NCBI GenBank assembly: GCA_035079385.1
Contig: JAVHKY010000004.1
Location: 21,317,001 to 21,381,000, forward strand
Origin: Aspidiotus rigidus
Lineage: Eukaryota > Arthropoda > Insecta > Hemiptera > Diaspididae
Direction: 5' to 3'
Length of the DNA: 64,000 nt
How positions within the stretch are numbered: position 1 is the stretch's first letter; every line of letters starts with the position of its first letter. Made by a program: the position numbers and the translations under genes. A model generated the notes under the pieces. It ran no database searches. It was not told the origin of the DNA and saw nothing but the letters and a program-made list of their open reading frames with translations. Below are positions 20,565 to 30,221 of the stretch, piece by piece.

Positions 20565-21129
20565 TTATTCATCCCCGGGAACATAAAGAGGATCTTCTTC
20601 GATTATGTCAGAGGAAGGTGAACGCTTACGGCTTGATATTCGAGTCTCCAAGACGTCCTTAACGCCTCGTTTGTGCAATTTCAAATGATTCCGTAATCGT
20701 TTAATGCTGATGTATCCTTTAGAGCATAGCTGACACTGAAATTGATTGGCTAAAGACTTTGATTTATTGGATGATTTCGGGCAGCGTGAACATTTGAATA
20801 TATTTTCTATTGTATTGGTGATCTTACAAATTTCATTTGTTGGCACAGCATGATTACTTTTCATATTTTACAATTTTTGCGTTTGTCCAAAGGTATTACG
20901 TGTCTAGCGACTATGACGAACATGCACTTTTGAATGAGCTGAACGAGCTTTTACACCGTAAAATGACTTATCGCAGGATAAACAATCAAACCTTTTTGAA
21001 ACACCTTCTTCTCGACCAGAGACACCGACTTTTGGAAAAGGGTTGTTGTCAGGAACTTCAGTTGTTGCTTCAGAAAGAACTTCTCTACTCATAACACTGA
21101 GATCTGATAACACGCACAACTGCTGCATA
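20565..21129 (-). pseudogene. C2H2 zinc-finger module, copy 2 (best preserved), interrupted upstream
   Basis: From 21128 downwards: LSVMSREVLSEATTEV, a linker with PKVGVSGREEGVSKR, and finger CLSCDKSFYGVKARSAHSKV(H). A TAG then breaks the frame, where the 24749-25205 copy has CAG. A new ATG at 20862 begins MKSNHAVPTNEICKITN; it leads to CSRCPKSSNK and the finger CQLCSKGYISIKRLRNHLKLH, ending with RKRSPSSDIIEEDPLYVPGDE. The stop between the two halves occurs in all copies, which suggests an intron or ancestral damage. The unit would encode a nuclear DNA-binding protein if intact. The gag-only LTR element begins at 21130 and interrupts it. Confidence 0.7.
21054..21129. repeat. 76-bp direct repeat flanking the LTR element (left copy)
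   Basis: Runs from AACTTCAGTTGTTGCTTC to CGCACAACTGCTGCATA. An identical copy follows the 3' LTR at 24157-24232. It is host zinc-finger sequence. Confidence 0.95.
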
Positions 21130-21305
21130 TGTCGCGGAGCGAGAACATTATTTACATGTACATACCTAGATTACGCACGATTCATTTTGGTTACATCGTA
21201 GTCGCACACAAAGTTACGAATTCTATCTCTTATATACGAATACGATGTAGCCCTCAATGATGAAAATAAAATTCGGTTCGATTATCGTCTTTATAATCTT
21301 TTTTA
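21130..21305 (+). repeat. 5' LTR, internally deleted
   Basis: About 176 bp; relative to the 3' copy it jumps from TTTACATGTACAT straight to ACCTAGATTACG, so most of the U3-like part is missing. Confidence 0.8.
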
Positions 21306-21320
21306 TGGTAACAGAGCAGG
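21306..21320 (+). promoter_or_regulatory. candidate primer-binding site TGGTAACAGAGCAGG
   Basis: Begins immediately after the 5' LTR with TGG, the complement of tRNA CCA, and resembles initiator-Met type sites (TGGTAxCAGAGC). The tRNA was not confirmed. Confidence 0.55.
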
Positions 21321-21555
21321 ACGTGATCGCGGACTCGTTTTGTCAGTTTTCACCCGCACGTAAAACACAGCCCTTCTTCGGTCTTCATCGTGTGTAATAA
21401 AATCCACTGTGTAGGTTAAGATACGAGCGTCAAGTACGCTAGTGTTATCTTATCTACCTCCTCTCACCCTATCTTTCTCGTGTGCAACAACGAATCGACA
21501 CGAGCGTAATACACGCTATTGTGTCCACCGCGAAAGTTAAGGCAACACTAGATTA

Positions 21556-22127
21556 AAGGTTCGAGCGATAACTTCGCTATCGAATCTTTCATCAACTTAT
21601 AAGAGTACTGGGTCACCGATAGGTCCTACTCTAGAAAATAAATAAATTTATTCATCAAATAACTCAAGAGTACAGTGTCACCGTTAGGTCCTACTCCAGA
21701 GATAAATGAATTAAGAAAAGAGTAGTGTCACCGATAGGTCCTACTCGACAAAAAAAAAAAAAAAAACTTTGGATTGTGCGAGCGAGAAAATAAAAATAAG
21801 TAGTAAAAAAAAATCTCGCTACTGCACTTTCTCATAGGTTAGGTAACAAAGAGTATTGATTGAGCGAGCGACATCTTCGCTATTGCTCTTTCAAACACGA
21901 ATAAAACAAAATAATTTTTTTTTTTTTTTGATTGAGCGAGCGATATCTTCGCTACTGCTCTTTCAATCACGAGAAGTAAGAAATAGTAAACAGTAATCGA
22001 TTGAGAGCGAGCGACTTTTTTCCTTCGCTATCGCTCCTTCGATCACGAAAAAATAAGAATAATAATTCATATTTATTGATTGAGTGAGCGAGCATACTTT
22101 GTATATACTCGCTACTGCTTTCTCAAC
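21556..22127 (+). repeat. leader with two families of iterated stem-loops
   Basis: Family A: three units of AGAGTA ... GTCACCGATAGGTCC ... TACTCT at 21602-21632, 21667-21697 and 21719-21746. Family B: six units of GATTGAGCGAGCGA ... TTCGCTAYTGCTC-TTTCAATC type at 21556-21593, 21776-21828, 21857-21897, 21930-21971, 21988-22047 and 22078-22127. The paired halves co-vary between units (for example CATC/ATAT loops and altered stems with matching partners). Units are separated by AT-rich linkers. The array ends 20 bases before the gag ATG. Confidence 0.8.
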
Positions 22128-22147
22128 AAATATTTCTCTTCTAAACA

Positions 22148-23329
22148 ATGGCTCCTACCTCCTCAGGAGCAATCAAAGTGGCTCTCGGGTCAGCAAAAAA
22201 TATTCTTAGAGAAAAATTAAAAATAGAGTATAAAACCCTAAATACTGACGAACTTGAGTCGTTGCATAAAAAAATTCATATTTCGTTAGAACGATTTAAT
22301 GAGCTTCAAACTAAATTACTAATGGTCACAGAAGATCTCCAGATGAATGATTCTCTAATTCTTGATGATGAAAAATTACAAATAGAAACTGAAAAGATGC
22401 TTTTGTCCATTGAGCTTTGCATTTCATCTAAGAAAGAGTCAGAATCAAGTAACTCAACACAATCAAAACCTGATGAAAAATTGCAAATAACTGATAAATT
22501 TATAATTGAGTTACTCAATTCTGTAGCAGATAAATTAGGGATATCGATAGACCACGAATATTTTCAGAGTTTTACTCCTTTAACAACTAATCAAGGTGAT
22601 GTCCGTAATGAGGATAACAACGAGGAACATAAAAATGTAGATGATGAGTCTTTTCAAGATTTTAATGCAGCAAATCCCGGAACGACAACCATGTCCTTTG
22701 CGCCGAATGATTGGTATGACGATGAGCGATTTCTCAAAGAAACGAACTATGGCATAGATTCTTTGGAATATGCTGAAGATCAGCGGCAATTAGATTTAGT
22801 AGCGTTTGAATCATATCCTCAAACAATGCCTATTAATTCAAAAATAAGTTACGATCCAGACCAGTTTGTTACATCTTCCGAATCAATTACAAACGTCAAC
22901 AATAGAGAAGAAGCCATATGTATATCTACTGCCGAGCAACTTTCCCAACCTATTACGTCTCAATCCAGTTCTTTTAGTAGGAGTTCTAAAAAGGAAAAAC
23001 GAGCCTTGAAACCGTCTTTGGCTATTGCATCCGAACCTCATAATATTTACTCTAACACGTGGAATCAGACAGATGACAATGTTCCAAAAGCCTTCTTTGC
23101 GCAGAAACCATGTGAGTGTTCTTCAATTTTTCCTCTGAGGGCAGAATTTGTATGAAATGGTTTGATGGTTGAAATATTTGGAATTCCTTCACAAGAAATC
23201 AATTTGTTCTGTGAGCCCATCATCATTTCTCTTGCACCACAGGCACTATATTCAGAACCACCACCGCCTCCTCCTCCACCTTGGCAAGAACAATTTTCTA
23301 GGGTACCTCCAATGGACAAACCAACATAA
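22148..23329 (+). CDS. gag-like protein with an in-frame TGA
   Basis: The ATG is in good context (ACAATGG). The first 335 codons begin MAPTSSGAIKVALGSAKNIL, with heptad-like helical stretches (LHKKIHISLERFNELQTKL) resembling the coiled N-terminus of BEL/Pao gag proteins; the middle is acidic and Ser/Thr-rich. A TGA at 23153-23155 ends it, but the same frame continues for 58 codons, including LYSEPPPPPPPPWQEQF and VPPMDKPT, to a TAA at 23327-23329. The stop is therefore either a nonsense mutation or a readthrough point. No zinc knuckle is seen. It might be made in trans with an autonomous relative. Confidence 0.65.
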
Positions 23330-23743
23330 CTGATTTTTTTGTATGATGGTTGAATAATTATTATCACATGTATTTATTATTTTTCAACCTCCCTCCATTT
23401 TAAAGAGAAATTCTTTTTAATTTGTAATTGTCTTTTTTTTATTCTCTCTTTTCTCTTCTTCTTTTTTTTCTTTTTCATAGTTTTAATCCTCTATATAATA
23501 TTCTAGTTTTATTCCCTATTTGCATAAGTTTTATTTTTCCTCTAGTCAACGTTTTTCCTCTTGCATTATTTTTCCAATTTCTTTTTTTTTTTTCACTTGT
23601 ATTTTATTCAGAAGTTTCATACTGTTATGTTTCTCCCCCTTCTTTCAGATGTCATCATATTATTGTTATTGTTGTTTTTTTTTTTTTCTTTAATCTGTTG
23701 TTGTTTTTGTTGATTTTTCTTTTTGTTTCTTTCTCCCCCGGAG

Positions 23744-24157
23744 TGTCGCGGAGCGAGAACATTATTTACATGTACATGTAAGAATCGAACTTCGTCTTTC
23801 TCGGTAACAGGTCTCTATTGATCCGAAGACCTTCGTCTTTCCTGCTACCGAGTCTCTATTGAACGATCTCAACTACACGTATGAAACGTGAATTAACTGA
23901 CACTCGCTATCTCTATTCTAATCTCTTATAACAACTACGACTACCTATTTTGTCTGCGAGTGCCAGCGTGCAAGAATATGCAGCAGCATATTCTTACATA
24001 CATACCTAGATTACGCACGATTCATTTTGGTTACATCGTACTCGCAGACAAGTTACGAATTCTATCTCTTATATACGAGTACGATGTAGCCCTCAATGTG
24101 ATAAAATTATGATGAGAATAAAATTCGGTTCGATTATCGTCTTTATAATCTTTTTTA
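23744..24157 (+). repeat. 3' LTR, full length (~414 bp)
   Basis: Starts TGTCGCGGAGCG; contains an AGAATATGCAGCAGCATATTCT-like palindrome (quoted in part, near 23973-23995) and an AATAAAATTCGG polyadenylation-like site near the end. It ends TTTTTTA, directly followed by the 76-bp duplicate. Confidence 0.8.
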
Positions 24158-24232
24158 ACTTCAGTTGTTGCTTCAGAAAGAACTTCTCTACTCATAACAC
24201 TGAGATCTGATAACACGCACAACTGCTGCATA
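24157..24232. repeat. 76-bp direct repeat flanking the LTR element (right copy)
   Basis: Identical to 21054-21129. After it, the zinc-finger paralog sequence continues normally. Confidence 0.95.
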
Positions 24233-24748
24233 GACTGTTGCTTTTTTTTTATTATAGAAAGTCTGTTTACAAAAATCACATGGCAACATACTTTTTTCGC
24301 ATGATTACTTCTAGTGATAGTGTGACATATGAACAATCAAAGCTTACCATAAAACAAAGTTTCTTTTACAATGGTACAATGGTGACAGCGATACATTCCA
24401 TCTGCATCAGGATGACAACGTGTAATATGAAATTTAGGCTACTACTGCAGGATTTTTTTCTCCCATCCATGAAATAGCGGTATCGTAAAAATCGGTAAAC
24501 CGACCCAAATATTGATCCATTTTATCAGGCAATGTGATACTTTCTGAACACTTAAGGGGCCACTTTCCCACCAGGATTTCAAGACGGGTAGTGCGCGTCA
24601 TGACTTGGTTGATTTTGTTGCTTCGCTTCCTCGACGATTTAACATCCCTAAACAAGCATTCGAAGTTGAACGCGTATTGGAGCATTGCTTGATTTCAAAA
24701 TCAATGTCAAATTTATGTCTGCTGACCTATTCTTGACAAATCGTCCTA
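24233..24748 (-). pseudogene. C2H2 zinc-finger module, copy 2 continued
   Basis: The minus strand at 24685-24434 reads MLQYAFNFECLFRDVKSSRK and LEILVGKWPLKCSESITLPD up to EKNPAVVA and a stop. This segment lies upstream of the fingers in the unit and is shared with 7440-7740. Below it, RYIPSAS-like and CNPC-type finger remnants in shifted frames lead to the LTR insertion. KWPLKCSESITLPDKMDQYL is not a motif I recognise; it may belong to a different domain fused to the finger region. Confidence 0.55.
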
Positions 24749-25205
24749 GACTTTGATTTATTGAATGATTTCGGGCAGCGTGAACATTTGAATATATTTT
24801 TTATTGTATTACAAATTTATTTGTTAGCACAGCATGATTACTTTTCATATTTTACAATTTCTGCGGTGGTCCAAAGGTATTACGGGTCTGGCGACTATAA
24901 CAAACATGCACTTTTGAATGAGCTGAACGAGCTTTTACACCGTAAAATGACTTATCGCAGAATAAACAATCAAACCGTTTTGAAACACCTTCTTCTTGAC
25001 CAGAGACACCGACTTTTGGGGTAGGGTTGTTATCAGGAACTTCAGTTGTTGCTTCAGAAAGAACTTCTCTACTCATAACACTGAGATCTGATAACAACTG
25101 CTACATAGACTGTTGCTTTTTGTGATATCGAATGTGCTTAGTCAGTCGTTTTTTATGACAGAAAGTCTGTTCACAAAAATCACACGGAAACATAGTTTTT
25201 CCGCG
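24749..25205 (-). pseudogene. C2H2 zinc-finger module, copy 3
   Basis: From 25200 down: FPCDFCEQTFCHKKRLTKHI(RYH), a complete C-x2-C-x12-H-x3-H finger, then a TAG in the linker. LSVMSREVLSEATTEVPDN follows, then CLFCDKSFYGVKARSAHSKV(H), and QTRNTFGPPQKL then a stop. It abuts copy 2 at 24748/24749 with a jump in the homology, so this is a junction between two duplicated units. Confidence 0.7.
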
Positions 25206-25770
25206 CTTCTTATTATAGCCTAACATAATGTAGAAAAATCACTTACAACGAGCGTCAAGGGACCGGGAGATTTGCTCGTTCTAACCGATGCACGCACTAT
25301 CCGAATTCTGTTACAACGAGGGCTCGCTCTATCCAGTTTTTTTTTCAGATACAACGAGAACTCATACAAAGCAATTCGGTCAACAAAAAACTCAACTTTT
25401 TTTTCTCGTAAATAATTACAGTACATGTACAAGCAATGTTCGTTTTAAAAATAAGTACAGCGATACGCTTGCACATCGACTAACAAATTTCGAAAGATTG
25501 AGAATACAGTACGTAGTCACAAATTCTTTTCACTCTGCCGTCTATCAGTAAACATGTTCATACAAGCTCATCAATCCAGAAAAATAGTAGTCATCCTCGC
25601 TGTAAAAAATTATGTCTTTTGTATGTACTGAAATCGGGTTGTTGTAACCGATATCTCGTTCTAAATGAACTCGTTATAAGCGGTGAATTTTAACATTGTT
25701 TATAAGGCGTTTACCGCGGGACCGCGCAATTTGGCCGTTCTAGCCGACCGTTCGTTCTATGCGGACTGGT
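25206..25770. other. insert between zinc-finger segments, no gene
   Basis: Begins and ends with related sequence (GGGACCGGGAGATTTG/GGGACCGCGCAATTTGG and CGTTCTAACCGATG/CGTTCTAGCCGACC), which suggests an element with repeated ends, but boundaries are unclear. Confidence 0.4.
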
Positions 25771-26290
25771 TCCAATTCAACGCTTTCAATAAGACGAAGT
25801 TTCTTTCACAAGGGTGACACAGATACATTCCATCTGCAGTAGGACGAGAACATGTATATGAAATCTCATAGATCTCAAAACCTCAAATTCTTTGTAACAC
25901 AATGCACGAGTATAGAACCCATCTTGTATTACAATCGGTTCTTTGGCTGTGTCAAGAGACTGATTAGATTTCTTAACTAACAACGAATTATCTTCATCAG
26001 GTTCCGAGTCTGGAGAAATTTTATGGCATGAAATGTGCCCCATAAAGCTACAATACCGGGTAAACTTCATAGGTAGCGCATACAGAACACCTGTACATTT
26101 TTCCGTCATTCGCGTCCTCTAGAAGAATCGGAGTGGGTAGATGGGAGAGATCTGTTAGTTAATGAGTGAAAATTCAGAAACAAGAACAATGTACTCGTAC
26201 TTTAAAATCAAAAAACTAAAAAAAAAGAAAAGGAAACTTATAGAGGCCATCTAAGAAATTCAAAAACGACAACAATGAAAATTAATTCTG
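25771..26290 (-). pseudogene. C2H2 zinc-finger module, copy 3 continued; empty site of the gypsy insertion
   Basis: At 26109-25786 the minus strand reads a damaged first finger (MKFTRYCSFMGHISCH), the acidic linker SPDSEPDEDNSLLVKKSNQ, KEPIVIQDGF and the second finger remnant CYKEFEVLRSMRFHI. It matches 10010-10385. The tract AGAAATTCAAAAACGACAAC followed by AATG at about 26259-26280 is the uninterrupted counterpart of the target of the gypsy element at 10561/16005. Confidence 0.65.
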
Positions 26291-26430
26291 CCGATTTATG
26301 GAAAAATATCAATTAAATAGAGTACTCTAAAACTTGAAAAACGTAACTAATAGGTAATGTATGAAGTAGAAGCTGAAAAATAAAGAACACTAACTTGATC
26401 AACAACTGAATGGCTACTAAATTCTTTCAA

Positions 26431-26590
26431 CAGGGAACCTGTTCTATGGGGGGCTTTTTCAGACATTTGCCGTGCGCCGTCCAGCAAAAAACAGAAAAAT
26501 TTAGACTCTTGAACTATATTATACTAATCCTATAGCAGGTCTAAACCTTCTTTATACTGGCTTTATCTTGGTCTATTTTTTTTTTTTTTT
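26431..26590. mobile_element. left end of a CAGGGAACCTGTT-type element
   Basis: CAGGGAACCTGTTCTATGGG, then TGCCGTGCGCCGTCCAGC and GAAAAATTTAGACTCTTGA, exactly the order at 6554-6680. The right end was not found. Confidence 0.5.
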
Positions 26591-27307
26591 CTTTATAACA
26601 CCCTTTATTGTGAGAAAACAATAAAATTTTTCAGGAGACTGTAATTTTGACCATCTCAGGTACAATTCAAATACCTGGAGCGGGAAAATTTCAACGATCA
26701 TGTTACCTTTTACTACAGCATGCAACTGACCGCGGCGTTTTTCAAGCCCGACTGTTGAAATGGAAAGTACTTTTACCTTTACCAACTTCTTCTTATATTT
26801 GTCTTTCGAGCACGTCCTTCTACCTCTGCCACTCTATTGATGATTTCACCCTACCTATCCATAGGTTAGTTCTCTCTTGATTCTTAAGCCTGACATGAGA
26901 AGACTTGATTTTCAAACATTTTCAAAAATCCACCAACCTAACCAGGTCGACTCATAAATTTTCACTCTAATAAACCCTCCTTTTGTAAATTTAATACTTG
27001 TGTAAACCTTATTGAACAACGTAGAAAATTATGACATCGCCATTTTTGGTTGTGAAATTATTTCAAATTTTCTGACACTCTCAATAGTTATCCTGACAAT
27101 TTTATTCATGGCGTTCTGTATTTTAATAAAGATCAATAAATTTCATTTTATCAATACCTAATTTATTTAAAATCATTTAATTCAAATTTAAATAATTTAA
27201 AATTTATTGATATAATTAAAGAAAAATTTATATAAACTACTGATGATAAATTTATTGTTTTTTATCTTTATATTTACTACAACATTCTCAATTTTTTATT
27301 TGTATGT
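26591..27307. other. AT-rich spacer, no gene seen
   Basis: Poly-T near 26578-26590 and low-complexity AT. It may contain a decayed upstream part of the Penelope-like element, but no RT motif can be read. Confidence 0.4.
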
Positions 27308-27700
27308 AGTTATAATAGCAATAATGACCGTACTAATAATAATGACCAAATTTTATATTTTTCTTTACCTTATTTAAGTCCGAGGAGTGACATCGTTAAG
27401 AAACTCCTGTCCTCTCTTGATAACAAAATTTGTATTTCTTTCAGCAGACACAACACCATGTACCGAGAACTATTTTTGAAAACCAAAGACAAACTCCCTA
27501 CCTCTCTAAACTCTGATGTTGTTTACAAGATTCCTTGCTCTAGTTCTTCCCATGTTTATGTAGGAGAGACATCTCAACTCTTAAAGAAGAGACTCTCCCA
27601 GCATGAACTGATGTATGCTCTGGCTCAACATTCTCTAAATACTAGTTCATAAGTTTGATTTTCACAATTTTAAAATTAGTAATCTGTTTAGGTAATCTTC
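27308..27700 (+). pseudogene. Penelope-like element, GIY-YIG endonuclease fragment
   Basis: One frame from about 27308 reads LYFSLPYLSPRSDIVKKLL and NTMYRELFLKTKDKLPTSL, then VVYKIPCSSSSHVYVGETSQ and LLKKRLSQHE. This is the linker plus N-terminal half of the GIY-YIG nuclease of Penelope-like elements (the VYVGET stretch stands for the YIG motif). After NTSS a TAA follows, but dropping one base restores HKFDFHNFKIS, so a frameshift lies near 27648. The RT domain upstream is absent. A hammerhead-like motif follows at 27735. Confidence 0.8.
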
Positions 27701-27734
27701 ACTTTTTGTGTTCTCTCTTCTCCCTAATTGTATG

Positions 27735-27766
27735 CTAGAGATGTCGCGTGAGCGACAAAACGTCGA
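27735..27766 (+). ncRNA. hammerhead-ribozyme-like motif of the Penelope-like element
   Basis: GTCGC (27743-27747), loop GTGA and GCGAC form stem II, followed by AAAAC and GTCG. The 5' core reads CTAGAGAT instead of CUGAUGA and the GAAA core is AAAA, so it is degenerate. Its place, right behind the GIY-YIG frame, is where such ribozymes occur in these elements. Confidence 0.5.
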
Positions 27767-27878
27767 TTTTTATTTCAAATAAATATAGTGATATTCAGTG
27801 ACGTTTCTTTTGTTTTCTTAATTATAAAATACCACGTGTAAGCCTTTCGTTTAATACAATTATACTTGAGAATTGATA

Positions 27879-28005
27879 CTAATCGTCCTCTGAACTGAAA
27901 GCATCAGTACTTGTTTCCTCTATATCCTTGTTATTTTCTATTTCTTCTTCTGTTTCATCTATCAAAAGAAGTAAGGTATCACTACTCGTCCTCTTCTTCA
28001 GAGAG
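27879..28005 (-). CDS. terminal acidic exon related to the zinc-finger units
   Basis: The minus strand reads KKRTSSDTLLLLIDETEEEI then ENNKDIEETSTDAFSSEDD and a TAG (27881-27879). A pyrimidine-rich acceptor (TTTTAACTCTCTGAAG) lies just before it. The equivalent at 20425-20480 is frameshifted, while here it is open throughout. No finger coding adjoins it directly, so it may be an orphan exon from another duplicated unit. An acidic tail would suit a nuclear regulatory protein. Confidence 0.4.
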
Positions 28006-28694
28006 TTAAAATAAAAGATCGAATGAAACCGACAACTAATGGAAAAGGTCTTCAGTTGTTTTTTCTTGAGAGTATTTCCTTGTATAGAATTTTCGAATAT
28101 TTATATGGCCTTTATTACGGGTGTCTTGTGCCTCATCGGATAATGCCTCTATTGATAAAAGATGATGCTGAACTAGTTGAGAACCGTAAAGCAATATATG
28201 GTTTACAGAGGGAGGAATTTGAGGCTATTCATAGCAATGTATACAATCTCACAAACAAACAATGACATTTCGCTACAAAGTTACTTTCATCCCTCATTAT
28301 AACATCTTGTCCAACTTTGCAAACCGGACAGATCCAGACGTAAAAATTGAGATTCATTGAGAAGAACCTCATCTCCATCAAAAATTTTTTGTTTGGAATT
28401 GAAGCTTGATGAAGTTCCCTCTATATTTTACCTTCAAAATCGACAGAACTGTAAAAATGAAGGCTTTTTTCTCATTACACCTCTATGAATAGATTAATCC
28501 GGTAAATCACCAAAATTCTCCAAAACTTGGAAAAAAAAATACCCGGTTGCGAACTGTAGCACGCCACAATTCAATGGCTGTATTTATTATCAAAATAGTA
28601 AGTTCTTACGAGAGTCTACCTAAATGAACCAGGTTCCATACCTCCTGAATTTGATGAAAAAACTAAGTTCTAATACTTACATATCGAAAAAAAA
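28006..28694. other. no recognised gene
   Basis: An 80-codon ATG frame at 28023-28265 (MKPTTNGKGLQLFFLESISL) is open but has no recognisable domain and may be chance. A zinc-finger-unit scrap (CAATTCAATGGCTGTATTTA) recurs near 28567. Confidence 0.35.
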
Positions 28695-28833
28695 AGTGAC
28701 CTGCGATGAGAAAAGGATGCTCATCGCCCATTGGCGCGAGATCACCATTCATCCCTGATTGTGTATCTAATCAGAGAGAAATGGTGTTTCTGTCAAAAGG
28801 CAACGAGCACCATTTTCTCATCGCAGGTCACAA
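28695..28833. repeat. foldback, ~65-bp imperfect arms
   Basis: The outer arms GTGACCTGCGATGAGAAAA and TTTTCTCATCGCAGGTCAC are perfect complements; the inner parts (ATCACCATTCATCCCTGATT against AATCAGAGAGAAATGGTGTT) pair with mismatches. Confidence 0.85.
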
Positions 28834-29469
28834 ATTAGAACAGCCTAAAGAATTGAAACGGAGAAAATATAACAATCAGTTCCAACCTTATAATGGTGCT
28901 CCACAAATGTACCGGCAAAGCTTTAGCAATGAGGGACTAGATAGAAATGTCCTTTTTACCTTTTTATTCGAATAGGTATCTACGTGCGTACAGCAAGTGG
29001 AATGGTCTTGATACTTCTTTCAAACTGTCTTCAGAGGTACCTTGCTGTGGATCGTATTAGTAAAAAGTAAAACAAGAATAAAGGAAATAAAGAAAGTGTT
29101 AGTGAAAAAGAGTTCCATAAGAGAAGCAGAAGGGTAATGTTTAGCTTCCCCAACCGCATTTACAAAGTTCATGAAGCAGATATACGATACCCGAAGAAGT
29201 CAATTGCTCATCAGTTGCATTCTTTGAAAAGTAAACAACATATCGGGCACTCGAAATCGATTCGGAACGATCGCGAATTTTAGAATCACTCGTGGTTGCG
29301 ATCGATCCCGTTTTCGCACTACAAACAGCGATTCGATTACACGCCGTTCCCGATGAAGCTTTTTTGCGAGGGATGAGGCGAAGAACTCGAAAAGACGACA
29401 GCAACCGGGACAATCACGACAACACGTTCCTACAGTGCGGCAACATCGAGAGCTCGAATTCAGACAGAC

Positions 29470-29700
29470 TCGACTCAAACCGAGGACGACCGGGACGATT
29501 TGGACAATACGCAGACGCTGTACAGGAACTTGGTGAAGAGCACCTAAGCTCAAAACCACGGTGGACTGACTCGACGCAAAGCAAGAACGACCAAGGCCGG
29601 GACGATCCCGAAAACGCGCAGGCACTATACGGGAACTTGGTGAACCCCCAACGTTCAAAAGCGATGGACTGGTTCCACCTTCGCAGCCGAGCGTCTTATA
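29470..29700. repeat. GC-rich tandem duplication (~105-bp unit, two copies)
   Basis: Both units contain CGGGACGAT, CTRTACRGGAACTTGGTGAA and GGTTC/CGGTGGACTG-like ends. The region is clearly richer in G+C and CpG than its surroundings and ends at TATATAGGGAG (29697). It could be part of an LTR or a promoter. Confidence 0.5.
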
Positions 29701-29854
29701 TAGGGAGAAAAACGACTCAAAAGCGCCGGCACAGAAATATCAGAACCGAGTTTCTGATATGAGAACGATTCATTCGTTCTTGATTAGTCAACGCAAATGA
29801 CAAGTAATCTTAAGAGGAGGACCGTTTCGTTCATCTATGCTAGAACGCATTAAA

Positions 29855-30065
29855 CACATCATGAGATATATGAGAATTTTTCACACTACGTAAAAGATTA
29901 TACAAAACTTTTCTTGGAAAAGCAATATAAGCTTTGAAATCCGATTTTTCTCGAAATTTCAGAGTCTATAGGATACCATCGAAAAAAATATATAGATCCT
30001 TTACAGAAGGTCGACCTACCTTCAATAGAATTTTTGGGAAGATATCCTCCTAATACAAAGTCGAA
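29855..30065 (+). pseudogene. copia integrase fragment, copy A
   Basis: Shares CACTACGTAAAAGATTA, TTTTTCTCGAAATTTCAGAG and AGAATTTTTGGGAAGATATC with the two copies downstream. The frame is broken. Confidence 0.6.
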
Positions 30066-30221
30066 TTAAGCACATGATATAAGATTTTACCAGATTCATT
30101 AATTTCATTTCGTATTTCATGATACTGGAGTATTCTAGAATATCTATAGCTGTAGTCTTTCGCTCTTTCGCAGCAGTTTCGCAGAAGAAATATGGTAAAC
30201 TTAACATTTTACATTCACGTA

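Larger units (their letters stand above)
21130..24157 (+). mobile_element. non-autonomous LTR retrotransposon with gag-like ORF only
   Basis: The 5' LTR (21130-21305) and 3' LTR (23744-24157) share their beginning TGTCGCGGAGCGAGAACATT and their ends from ACCTAGATTACGCACG to ATCGTCTTTATAATC. The 5' LTR lacks about 240 bp present in the 3' LTR, and the two differ by smaller indels. TGGTAACAGAGCAGG directly after the 5' LTR is a likely primer-binding site. Then follow a hairpin-rich leader, one gag-like ORF, a proline-rich tail and about 400 bp of pyrimidine-rich DNA. There is no protease, RT or integrase. Flanks are a 76-bp duplication rather than the usual 4-6 bp. BEL/Pao kinship is inferred from the gag style only. 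Confidence 0.8.

Noticed and set aside
21556..22127. CRISPR array
   Set aside because: Repeats are hairpins with variable AT linkers in a eukaryotic retrotransposon leader; unit and spacer lengths vary.
23428..23781. 117-codon hydrophobic frame
   Set aside because: Low-complexity Phe/Leu/Ser reading of the pyrimidine-rich tail of the LTR element.
29141..29762. Overlapping 90-156-codon frames on both strands
   Set aside because: Explained by the GC-rich tandem duplication; no domain and both strands are equally open.
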